Assembly (NCBI GenBank): GCA_016280955.1
Contig: JAEEHV010000015.1
Coordinates: 32,346-96,345 of the forward strand
Reading direction: 5' to 3'
Source: Candidatus Gastranaerophilales bacterium
Lineage (GTDB): Bacteria > Cyanobacteriota > Vampirovibrionia > Gastranaerophilales > Gastranaerophilaceae
Length of the DNA: 64,000 nt
Shown: positions 1 through 7,034 of the stretch, in pieces
Layout of the letters: every line of letters begins with the position of its first letter
Numbering within the stretch: position 1 is the first letter of the stretch
Notes under the pieces: generated by a model
Database searches by the model: none
What the model saw: only the letters and a program-made list of their open reading frames with translations
What the model was told of the DNA's origin: nothing
Program-made: the position numbers and the translations under genes

Positions 1-106
1 CATCAGCTAATTTTGGCGGTGCAATTTGTGTTATGGCAATATCTGATGTTTTTGTCAGCATTCCGCCTGTAATTTGTGCAATTTGTTCCAATGTAAAAGT
101 CTTCAT
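1..106 (-). CDS. LpxD-like acyltransferase, N-terminal fragment
   Basis: The gene runs off the left edge, so only the first 35 residues are visible. It starts at an ATG preceded by an AAGGAGT ribosome site. The visible part has the pattern MKTFTLEQIAQITGG followed by DIAITQIAPP. This resembles the N-terminal uridine-binding domain of LpxD (UDP-3-O-acylglucosamine N-acyltransferase), which adds the second acyl chain in lipid A synthesis. MurF begins with a similar fold and cannot be excluded. It lies 24 nt downstream of the heptose adenylyltransferase gene on the same strand, which favours an LPS role. Confidence 0.45.
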   Translation of the reverse strand, partial: MKTFTLEQIAQITGGMLTKTSDIAITQIAPPKLAD

Positions 107-130
107 AATACACTCCTTATTATTAATAAA

Positions 131-598
131 CTAATTATTCATCATCTTAATTACATTTGTTGTAGATTTTCCTTCTACAAATTCGATAAACTCTACCTTT
201 ATACCGCTTTTCTTAACAATATCACGTTCAGGCAAAGTTTCCATTGTATAGTCTGCCCCTTTTGTATATATATCCGGCTTAATTTTTTCAAGCAATTCCG
301 CCGGAGATCTCTCTTCAAATAATACCACATAATCAACATATCTCAAAGCGGCAAGAAGTTCTGCTCTGTCTTGTTCATTATTAATCGGACGGTTTTCACC
401 TTTAAGCTGTTTAACTGATTTGTCGGAATTAAGCATGACAATACAGTAGTCTGCAAGCGATTGCGTCTTTTTAAGATATCTGACATGACCGACATGTAAA
501 ATATCAAAACAGCCGTTTGTAGCAGCATACTTTTTACCGCAACTCTGCCCTTCCCGTACTATCCGTACAATTTCATCCTGCGAAACTACAGTTCCCAA
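131..598 (-). CDS. rfaE2: D-glycero-beta-D-manno-heptose 1-phosphate adenylyltransferase
   Basis: The 155-residue protein transfers AMP to D-glycero-beta-D-manno-heptose 1-phosphate, giving the ADP-heptose precursor of the LPS inner core. The nucleotidyltransferase signature is clear: NGCFDILHVGH at residues 28-38 with the HxGH motif, and GKSTTNVI near the C-terminus. It is the stand-alone adenylyltransferase domain; the N-terminal kinase domain found in fused HldE is absent and must be encoded elsewhere. The start has a GGAGTG ribosome site just upstream. With the LpxD-like gene downstream it forms a short lipid A/core unit, showing a Gram-negative outer membrane. Confidence 0.93.
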   Translation of the reverse strand: MGTVVSQDEIVRIVREGQSCGKKYAATNGCFDILHVGHVRYLKKTQSLADYCIVMLNSDKSVKQLKGENRPINNEQDRAELLAALRYVDYVVLFEERSPAELLEKIKPDIYTKGADYTMETLPERDIVKKSGIKVEFIEFVEGKSTTNVIKMMNN

Positions 599-697
599 TT
601 TTCACTCCTTAAAAAGAATATATGTAATATTGTACGATAAAAACAATTATTACAGAACAGTTTGTAACAAAAGAAGGGGAATTTTTACAAAATAAAA

Positions 698-718
698 GCC
701 TGATTGAGTAAATCAGGC
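698..718 (-). terminator. Intrinsic terminator of the 57-aa gene
   Basis: GCCTGATT and AATCAGGC form an 8-bp stem around a 5-nt loop. On the minus strand the stem is followed by TTTTATTTT, so it would end the transcript of the small gene at 787-960 before rfaE2. Confidence 0.7.
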
Positions 719-786
719 GCTAATAGATAAGTAAGTTTTGGGGAATTAAATTAGTTAAGTAAGATTAAGATTGGTTTTGTAAATCT

Positions 787-960
787 TTATTTTCTCGATC
801 TCGATATGAAAGTCACTCGGGTTTTCATATCAATTGCGAATAATCGCATCTCGTCCATCAGGACATGAGACTGGTCAAACTCGTTATTATCATCTATAAA
901 AAACTCTTTTGATATCTGTGTCGCCATGGCATTAATATTATAGGTGTTTAAAAGGGCCAT
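787..960 (-). CDS. 57-aa protein of unknown function
   Basis: A small open frame starts at an ATG with a GAGGTATT ribosome site. It encodes MALLNTYNIN... and ends in the basic FISRSRK. There is no signal peptide or membrane segment. A strong intrinsic terminator follows at 698-718, and a promoter of the GAAATT/TACTTTATATATA class lies at 1178-1217, leaving a leader of about 210 nt. The promoter, ribosome site and terminator together support a real gene despite its size. I recognise no family. Confidence 0.6.
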   Translation of the reverse strand: MALLNTYNINAMATQISKEFFIDDNNEFDQSHVLMDEMRLFAIDMKTRVTFISRSRK

Positions 961-1177
961 AATACCTCTCTTTACGTTTAATTTACTCGTACCATATCAG
1001 CAAATACGCACAGGAAATACATCTGCTCGAACATCAGCATTGATATACCGCAATGCACTTTACTGAATAATGCTGGAATAACTTTTTACAAAACATCTTT
1101 TTATCGCATTGGTCTCACTATGTCTGCAACAAAATTTTTGTCTTAGTAATTTTGTTTTTACTCTCTTGTGATTTCGT
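961..1177 (-). promoter_or_regulatory. Long 5' leader of the 57-aa gene
   Basis: About 215 nt separate the promoter at 1178-1217 from the start codon at 960, much longer than the 20-50 nt seen for most other members of this promoter class. CAGCATT at 1035-1041 and AATGCTG at 1069-1075 can pair to form a stem-loop. No convincing open frame is present. The stretch may carry post-transcriptional control; this is inference. Confidence 0.35.
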
Positions 1178-1240
1178 CTTACATATATATAAAGTATATC
1201 TGCATTTGTGAATTTCAATATGTACTGCATTCGTTACAAA
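1178..1240 (-). promoter_or_regulatory. GAAATT / TACTTTATATATA-class promoter
   Basis: Read on the minus strand: TTTTGTAACGAAT (from 1240), then TGAAATT starting at 1217, then TACTTTATATATATGTAAG starting at 1196. The offset between the last two blocks is 21 nt. The element at 16692-16753 has the same three blocks at the same distances, so this is a repeated promoter architecture rather than chance AT-richness. Confidence 0.65.
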
Positions 1241-1349
1241 ACTTAACATTATATCAAGGGGACAATTCAATTTTTTATTTTTAAAATCCGCTTATATCGA
1301 GGGTTTTGAGAGCTTATGTAAAGTTTTGTAAATATTATCGAAAAAATCC

Positions 1350-1376
1350 TAAAGTTTTTTGAAATATTGCCGATAT
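1350..1376 (+). promoter_or_regulatory. Sigma-28 (FliA/SigD) flagellar promoter
   Basis: TAAAGTTT (1350-1357), an 11-nt spacer and GCCGATAT (1369-1376) match the enterobacterial FliA consensus TAAAGTTT-N11-GCCGATAA at all but the last base, with exact spacing. The -10 ends 29 nt before the start codon of the 158-aa gene. A second copy with identical spacing lies at 60999-61025. Confidence 0.85.
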
Positions 1377-1405
1377 ACATTATATATCATATAAGAGGTG
1401 TGTTC

Positions 1406-1882
1406 ATGTCTAATTTCACTGTAAACGGAGTATATACTTATAGCAGTTCCAATGTCTACTCTTACCTTGGAATAGTGCCTTCAAACCAGAGGCAGCTCCA
1501 GGAAGCTTTTCGTGAATACCATATCACGCCGACCGGAACAGACTGGGACTTAAAAAGACTTAAAAATGCAATCTATGAAGATTATTCCACACAGGTAAAA
1601 GAACAGATTGAGAACCAAAACCAGAATACTCCCGTTATACCCTGGAGCGGACTTCTTGCTCAAATCGGAATTCAGGCAACAGGTGACTACGAAAAAGATT
1701 ACAACGCATTTAATAACGCAATTAAACTGCTAAGCCAAAGTGCTGTTGACGGACAAGCCATGAGTTACTTTGCAAGCCTGAGAAGTGAAGCTGACATTGC
1801 TTTCGGATTGTCAAACAGACCTGCCGAACAGAGCTCAAACGTTCCGAATTTTTATGACTTTATGGAAGACAATGTGTTCTAA
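1406..1882 (+). CDS. Uncharacterised protein under a sigma-28 promoter
   Basis: A 158-residue protein beginning MSNFTVNGVYTYSSSNVYSYLG. I chose this start because an upstream in-frame ATG at 1367 precedes the sigma-28 -10 box, whereas this ATG has an AGAGGTG ribosome site. There is no signal peptide or membrane segment. The N-terminus is rich in Ser, Tyr and Asn, the middle is helical and polar with an NQNQN stretch, and the C-terminus is acidic (FYDFMEDNVF). I recognise no family. The promoter places it among late flagellar or motility genes, so it could be a filament-associated, chemotaxis-related or exported factor; this is inference from promoter class only. Confidence 0.7.
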   Translation: MSNFTVNGVYTYSSSNVYSYLGIVPSNQRQLQEAFREYHITPTGTDWDLKRLKNAIYEDYSTQVKEQIENQNQNTPVIPWSGLLAQIGIQATGDYEKDYNAFNNAIKLLSQSAVDGQAMSYFASLRSEADIAFGLSNRPAEQSSNVPNFYDFMEDNVF

Positions 1883-1912
1883 TTAATGAATACTATTGTA
1901 AACCAAATTGGG

Positions 1913-1937
1913 TGCCGCTATAGAGGTTATAGCGGCA
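1913..1937 (+). terminator. Hairpin after the sigma-28 gene, probable terminator
   Basis: TGCCGCTATA and TATAGCGGCA form a perfect 10-bp stem around a 5-nt loop, 30 nt after the stop codon. No clear T-run follows, so termination would be weak or the hairpin may protect the 3' end. Confidence 0.45.
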
Positions 1938-2005
1938 TCACTGCGTTGTAAAAACATCTACACCTGATTCTTTTTTTGTGTTATAATTATCCAATCGGAA
2001 GTAAT

Positions 2006-3415
2006 ATGAGAGAAAGAATACTTTTATTTTTAATATTATTTGGGTTGGGTGTGTTTCTTTACATATTCCAAAATGTTATAGATACAACTAAGGGATTTGT
2101 AATACTTTGTGTATGTATGGTTTTTTACGGATTGTACTCTATTGCAGCCACAAAATATCAAAAAAGAAAATTAAAAAAACATCCGCCCGTTATTAACGAA
2201 GATTATAAACCGTTTGTATCAATAATGATACCGGCACATAACGAGGAAAGTGTTATTGCAAATACGGTTGAAAATATTGAACAGCTTGATTATCCTAATT
2301 TTGAAATAATAATAATAGATGACAGAAGTTCTGATAACACTGCTTCTGTTATAAAAAATCTGGAAAATTCTTATGAAAATGTTATTGCAATAATAAGAGA
2401 ACCTGACGCATATCCGGGTAAATCAGCAGTATTAAATGATGCACTGGAGCATGCTAAAGGAGAGGCAATTCTTGTTTTTGATGCCGATGCGACAGTTGAA
2501 CCGGATTTTCTGAACAAACTGATACCGAACCTGGAACCTGCTGATGTCGGTGCCGTTCAGGCGAGAAAAATTATACGAAATAAAGATACAAACCTATTAA
2601 CAAGATGCCAAAACAATGAATATACAATGGATACACAACTTCAGGTCGGACGTGATGCAGTTAAAGGTGCTGTTGAACTAAGAGGGAACGGCGAGCTGAT
2701 TAAAAGAATTGCGCTGGACGATATTGGCGGTTGGAATAACGAAACAATTACCGATGATTTGGACATGTCAACAAGATTACACATAAAAGGATGGGATATT
2801 CGTTTCTGTCCTGATGCATGCGTATATGAAGAAGGTATTATATATCTGTTTCCTTTATTCAGACAACGCAGAAGATGGCTTGAAGGTACAATCAGAAGGT
2901 ATTTGGAATATTCTTGGCAGGCTATGTGCTCAAAAAAAATGTCCCTGAGAGCTCAGTTTGACATGGCTATGTACATAACAGAATTCATAATGCCTATGTG
3001 GTTTATGATGGAAGTTATATTCAGAATTATAAAATTATTTGCCGATAAAGTAGATCCGTTCAGCTTACACAACACGTTATGGTCTTCTCTGATTGTATCT
3101 TCGGTTGTCGGATTTGGATTTTTCATGACAATAAGATATAGTTTAAGGAGATACGATAATGTGCCGCGTCTCAGTGCAATAAAACAGGCATTAGAAACTA
3201 CAATATATATGCTTACGATTTGGTTTCCGATGGAGATTTTTATTTGCGGCAAAATTCTGTTCTGCAAAAAAAATATGAATTGGGGTAAAACCGCTCACGG
3301 ACTTGTACTTGAAGAAAAGATGAAAATAAAAGAAAGAATTACAAAAGAAATACAGACTTTGCAATCAAAATTACAAAATATACAGGCAAAACTGCAGGAT
3401 GTATTAAAAAGTTAA
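2006..3415 (+). CDS. Membrane family 2 glycosyltransferase (PgaC/BcsA-like)
   Basis: A processive-type GT2 enzyme of 469 residues that would polymerise a polysaccharide at the inner membrane. Two N-terminal membrane segments precede the catalytic domain, with VSIMIPAHNEE, the nucleotide-binding DDRSSDN, the DxD-type FDADA, TDD and the R(R)RW motif (RQRRRWLEG). Further membrane segments and a charged coiled-coil tail follow. The start is the ATG with CGGAAG upstream; an earlier in-frame ATG overlaps the TATAAT box at 1982-1987. Poly-N-acetylglucosamine synthase is the nearest guess, but no other polymer genes sit next to it, so the product is unknown. Confidence 0.85.
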   Translation: MRERILLFLILFGLGVFLYIFQNVIDTTKGFVILCVCMVFYGLYSIAATKYQKRKLKKHPPVINEDYKPFVSIMIPAHNEESVIANTVENIEQLDYPNFEIIIIDDRSSDNTASVIKNLENSYENVIAIIREPDAYPGKSAVLNDALEHAKGEAILVFDADATVEPDFLNKLIPNLEPADVGAVQARKIIRNKDTNLLTRCQNNEYTMDTQLQVGRDAVKGAVELRGNGELIKRIALDDIGGWNNETITDDLDMSTRLHIKGWDIRFCPDACVYEEGIIYLFPLFRQRRRWLEGTIRRYLEYSWQAMCSKKMSLRAQFDMAMYITEFIMPMWFMMEVIFRIIKLFADKVDPFSLHNTLWSSLIVSSVVGFGFFMTIRYSLRRYDNVPRLSAIKQALETTIYMLTIWFPMEIFICGKILFCKKNMNWGKTAHGLVLEEKMKIKERITKEIQTLQSKLQNIQAKLQDVLKS

Positions 3416-3442
3416 AAGGTAAAACAGAAAGGTGACATTAAT

Positions 3443-3994
3443 ATGACAACATTGGCTGAAGATTATAAATATGTAAAAGATCATGTAAGAATTGTTCCTG
3501 ATTTTCCAAAAAAAGGAATTATGTTTCTGGATATTACAACTGCATTGAAAGATGCTAAAGCTATGCAGATGATGGTTGATTTTCTTTATGAAAAATTCTG
3601 CAATGAAAATGTCGATTATGTTGCCGGTATTGAATCAAGAGGCTTTATTTTCGGTGCGGCACTTGCTTATAAACTTGGCTGCGGCTTTGTTACAATCAGA
3701 AAACCCAATAAACTTCCGGCAAAAACAATTAAAGAAGATTACACTTTAGAGTACGGAACAAATACAATTGAAATTCACGAAGATGCAATAAAACCCGGTG
3801 ACAGAATTGTTGTTATTGATGATTTACTTGCTACCGGAGGAACTGCCATTGCAGCATGCAACCTAATTACAAGAGTGGGTGCTCAGGTTGTTGCAACAGC
3901 ATTTATTATTGAACTTGATCCGCTTAAAGGCAGAGAAAAAATTGAAACAGCCGGCTACAAAGTTATTTCTATGCTTAACTATGATTTGGATTAA
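3443..3994 (+). CDS. apt: Adenine phosphoribosyltransferase
   Basis: Converts adenine and PRPP to AMP (purine salvage, cytoplasm). The 183-residue length is typical. The PRPP-binding signature VVIDDLLATGGTA and the IESRGF segment are present. The gene follows the glycosyltransferase by 27 nt and precedes mtaB by 21 nt. The start has an AGAAAGGTGA ribosome site. Confidence 0.96.
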   Translation: MTTLAEDYKYVKDHVRIVPDFPKKGIMFLDITTALKDAKAMQMMVDFLYEKFCNENVDYVAGIESRGFIFGAALAYKLGCGFVTIRKPNKLPAKTIKEDYTLEYGTNTIEIHEDAIKPGDRIVVIDDLLATGGTAIAACNLITRVGAQVVATAFIIELDPLKGREKIETAGYKVISMLNYDLD

Positions 3995-4015
3995 TTTTTT
4001 TGATATCATATCTTT

Positions 4016-5284
4016 ATGAAAAAGTTTTTCCTCAAATCAATGGGCTGCAAATCAAATCAATTTGAAGGGCAAATTATGGCTGAAAAATTGATTCAAGCCG
4101 GGTATGAAGGTATGTCAAAAATTGAAAATGCAGATTTTTATATACTTAATTCCTGTTCTGTTACTCATAAAAGCGATAATGAAGCCTTCTATTATTTACG
4201 ACATGCACATTCTCTGGGAATAAAAACAATTTTGACCGGATGTATTGCCCAAATCGAAAAAAACAAACTTCTTAAAGAAGACTTTATTGACTATGTTTTT
4301 GGGAACGAAGATAAATTTAAAATTGCAGAATTACTGGAAGAAGATAATCATTATGCAGTAAAAGATTTGATGTCAGAAACTGAATTTTGTTCCGTAACTC
4401 TGCATGATTCGGTAAAAACCCGTATCAGTTTAAAAATACAGGACGGATGTGATAACAGATGTGCCTATTGCATAATCCCGTTTGGCAGAGGAAAATCAAG
4501 AAGTGCTGATGAAAAATTTATTATTGACGAAATTAACAAATATGCAAAACAGGAATATAAAGAGGTTATTTTAACCGGTATCCATATAGGTTTGTGGGGC
4601 AAAGAGCATAATAAAAATATATTGTATCTGCTTGAAAAAATTGAAAATTACACTGATATTCACCGCTATCGTTTAGGCTCTCTGAATCCGCATGAAATTA
4701 CACCGGAGCTTCTAAACTTCCTTGAAAAAAGCGAAAAATTCTGTCCGCATTTTCACCTTTCGCTTCAATCCGCATGCAATTCAACATTAAAACGTATGAA
4801 CAGGCATTATACAGTAGAATATTATCTGGACCAAATTGAAGATATCGTTTCAAGGTTCAAAAATCCGTTTTTGGGGAGTGATATTATTGCAGGTTTTGTC
4901 GGTGAAACAGAGGATGAATTTTCAATAACGGTTGAGAATTTAAAAAAATCAAAACTCTCTCAAATCCATGTATTCCCGTACTCAATTCGCAAAGGTACGG
5001 CAGCAGAAAAAATGGATGGACATTTACCGGACAAAATTAAGGAAGAAAGAGCTTCCGTTATCAAGAAAATTTCTGCCGAAAAATATCAAAAGTTTTTAAA
5101 CGATAATATCGGAACAGCACAGGAAGTCCTGATTGAAAAGCACCTCAGCAAAGGAGGGAAATATAAAGGAGTAACAAGAAACTATATAAATGTACTGCTT
5201 GATGAAGGCGAATTTAATTCACTAAAAAATGTTGTATTAACGCACGACATGCTCCTTGAAAATGCAGCATTTTTTGCAAAATAG
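4016..5284 (+). CDS. mtaB: tRNA t6A37 methylthiotransferase MtaB
   Basis: A radical-SAM enzyme that adds a methylthio group to N6-threonylcarbamoyladenosine at tRNA position 37. The N-terminal UPF0004 domain carries cysteines 11, 47 and 76 for one iron-sulfur cluster. The radical-SAM CxxxCxxC motif is at 145-152 (CDNRCAYC), and a TRAM-like tail follows. MtaB fits better than MiaB or RimO from the FFLKSMGCKSNQFEG start and the absence of a long N-terminal extension. No ribosome site precedes the ATG, and a TATCAT box ends 6 nt before it, so it may also be made from a leaderless transcript. Confidence 0.9.
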   Translation: MKKFFLKSMGCKSNQFEGQIMAEKLIQAGYEGMSKIENADFYILNSCSVTHKSDNEAFYYLRHAHSLGIKTILTGCIAQIEKNKLLKEDFIDYVFGNEDKFKIAELLEEDNHYAVKDLMSETEFCSVTLHDSVKTRISLKIQDGCDNRCAYCIIPFGRGKSRSADEKFIIDEINKYAKQEYKEVILTGIHIGLWGKEHNKNILYLLEKIENYTDIHRYRLGSLNPHEITPELLNFLEKSEKFCPHFHLSLQSACNSTLKRMNRHYTVEYYLDQIEDIVSRFKNPFLGSDIIAGFVGETEDEFSITVENLKKSKLSQIHVFPYSIRKGTAAEKMDGHLPDKIKEERASVIKKISAEKYQKFLNDNIGTAQEVLIEKHLSKGGKYKGVTRNYINVLLDEGEFNSLKNVVLTHDMLLENAAFFAK

Positions 5285-5322
5285 GACATAGCTTTACATT
5301 TTTTAATATTTTCTATAATATG

Positions 5323-5354
5323 GGCAATTTTTTATATTTACCTGTTTTATATTG
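5323..5354 (+). promoter_or_regulatory. GCAATT / TTTATA-class promoter
   Basis: GGCAATT starts at 5323 and GTTTTATATTG at 5344, an offset of 21 nt. The box is about 45 nt upstream of the repeat-protein start. The copy at 61084 is nearly identical (GGCAATTTTT-N11-GTTTTATA). Confidence 0.6.
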
Positions 5355-5396
5355 ATACAAAGCCAGTGAAATATTAATTATACGAAAGGTGTGTGT

Positions 5397-6968
5397 ATGA
5401 ACATTTCCCCAAATTACAACGTGAATTATCTAAGATTTAATCAAAAAATCAAAGATAATGAAGGACAAACAGAACCGCAGGAGCTTAAAAACCCTCAATT
5501 TACCAAAAGATTTACCCCCTCACCTGCTTTTAAGATGAAAGAAAAAGCTGCCGGCATAATAGGTGCAGCTGCTGCTACAGCAATATCATCCGCCGTAATA
5601 GGAGGTTTGCAGGCTGCAAAAAATATGGGTGAAGAAAAAATCCCGACAAGAGAAGAATTTGAAAAAATGCTTGATAGTGAAGAAGCAACAAGATGCGACA
5701 AAGAATACTGGCTTAGTGCATACGACAAAGATGCAAAAAATACACTGGCTTTTTATAATATGGAAGATAAAGACGGAAATAAATACAGAGATAATGACTA
5801 TTTAACACAGTACGAGTGTGACATCCGTTATCAACGTCCCGATTTGGTTAAACAAATTGTTGATACGGAGGACGATAACGGTTTGCGTATTTTTTCTTTT
5901 AAAACAGCCAAAATAATTGGCGACAGTCACAGAGATTTTCCGAACGGTTTAGCAAAAATGCTAAATTTAAGGAATGACTACGGAAATTTAAGATTCAAAG
6001 ATGATGAAGATTATGTAGCAGCAGAAGTTTTTGAAAAATATCCCGAAGAAGCTGAAAAGTATGCAATGGCAAAAGATGAATTGGGGAATTACCGATTTAG
6101 CGGAAGTGAAGTTCGCAATATTACACTTGCGAAAATGTTGAATGAGTTTATTACAAAAGAGCCTGATAACAGAAATTATAACTATATTCACAGAATCGAC
6201 AATACAAACAGAATTGTTAACGGAAAATTAATCGGAGAGATTAAGCCGGAAGATATAGATAATATTATGAATTTAAGAAGAAATGACGGCAGTTTTGTAT
6301 TTAATTATTTACCGAATTACTATACTATTTGTAAATATACGGAAGAACCGGAACTGTTTTCCGATATAGCTAATACCAGAACTCCAAACCGTAACAGATA
6401 TGTTAATGAATATAAGATAGCAGATTTAATGACCGCTTTCAGATTTTATCCGGAAGAAACAAAATATCTCCTGCAGGTGCCAACCAAAAGCCAATTTGAA
6501 TCACGTTATTCGGAAGATAATATTATTAACAGCGAATTGGATGCACAAAAACTGTATAAAGCAGCTCCAAAAACCTTTGCATCTTTAGCATCCCTAAAGA
6601 AGAAGGAATATACTGACTGCAATCGTTTTAATCTGCATGAGATTTGTAAGATAATGATTAATATAGGACTTAAAGACAAGGTAGAAAATATCAGTGAATT
6701 CAGCAAAGAAGATATGAAAGTTATTAATAAATTATCTCAAATTCAGGTGCGTGATAAACGTAACAATTGGAGATATTTAAAAACTGACGATATTTGTAAA
6801 CTATTTAATATTTATAAACAATACCCGAAGGAAACAGAAGAAATCATCACAAAATATGCAATAAAAGACAGGTTTGGTGATTATATATTAATAATCCCTG
6901 ATAAAATAGATATAGAAATCTATCAAAACAACCCTGATTCATTTGAAAACGTATATGCAAAACGTTAG
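5397..6968 (+). CDS. Uncharacterised protein with ~34-residue repeats
   Basis: A 523-residue protein. The ATG at 5397 is preferred over an in-frame GTG 6 nt earlier because of GAAAGG spaced 7 nt before it. The first 50 residues are polar and disordered-looking; residues 51-72 form a hydrophobic Ala/Gly/Ile segment. From about residue 120 a degenerate unit recurs with a D-x-x-G-N-x-R-F core, the Gly at residues 127, 162, 196, 230 and 298, i.e. a period of 34-35. Further copies appear near 452-500. Units often continue into an acidic helix with YPEE. This suggests a helical solenoid anchored by the N-terminal segment. No known family recognised; the strong terminator at 6981-7020 ends the gene. 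Confidence 0.75.
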   Translation: MNISPNYNVNYLRFNQKIKDNEGQTEPQELKNPQFTKRFTPSPAFKMKEKAAGIIGAAAATAISSAVIGGLQAAKNMGEEKIPTREEFEKMLDSEEATRCDKEYWLSAYDKDAKNTLAFYNMEDKDGNKYRDNDYLTQYECDIRYQRPDLVKQIVDTEDDNGLRIFSFKTAKIIGDSHRDFPNGLAKMLNLRNDYGNLRFKDDEDYVAAEVFEKYPEEAEKYAMAKDELGNYRFSGSEVRNITLAKMLNEFITKEPDNRNYNYIHRIDNTNRIVNGKLIGEIKPEDIDNIMNLRRNDGSFVFNYLPNYYTICKYTEEPELFSDIANTRTPNRNRYVNEYKIADLMTAFRFYPEETKYLLQVPTKSQFESRYSEDNIINSELDAQKLYKAAPKTFASLASLKKKEYTDCNRFNLHEICKIMINIGLKDKVENISEFSKEDMKVINKLSQIQVRDKRNNWRYLKTDDICKLFNIYKQYPKETEEIITKYAIKDRFGDYILIIPDKIDIEIYQNNPDSFENVYAKR

Positions 6969-6980
6969 ATTAAATATAAA

Positions 6981-7020
6981 CTAAAAGGCGAGGAAAGCAA
7001 ATGCTTTCCTCGCCTTTTAG
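6981..7020. terminator. Bidirectional intrinsic terminator
   Basis: A perfect 18-bp stem with an AAAT loop: CTAAAAGGCGAGGAAAGC pairs with its exact complement. A/T runs flank both sides, and it lies between the convergent repeat-protein and metallopeptidase genes, so it serves both. Confidence 0.9.
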
Positions 7021-7034
7021 TTATAATCATATTT

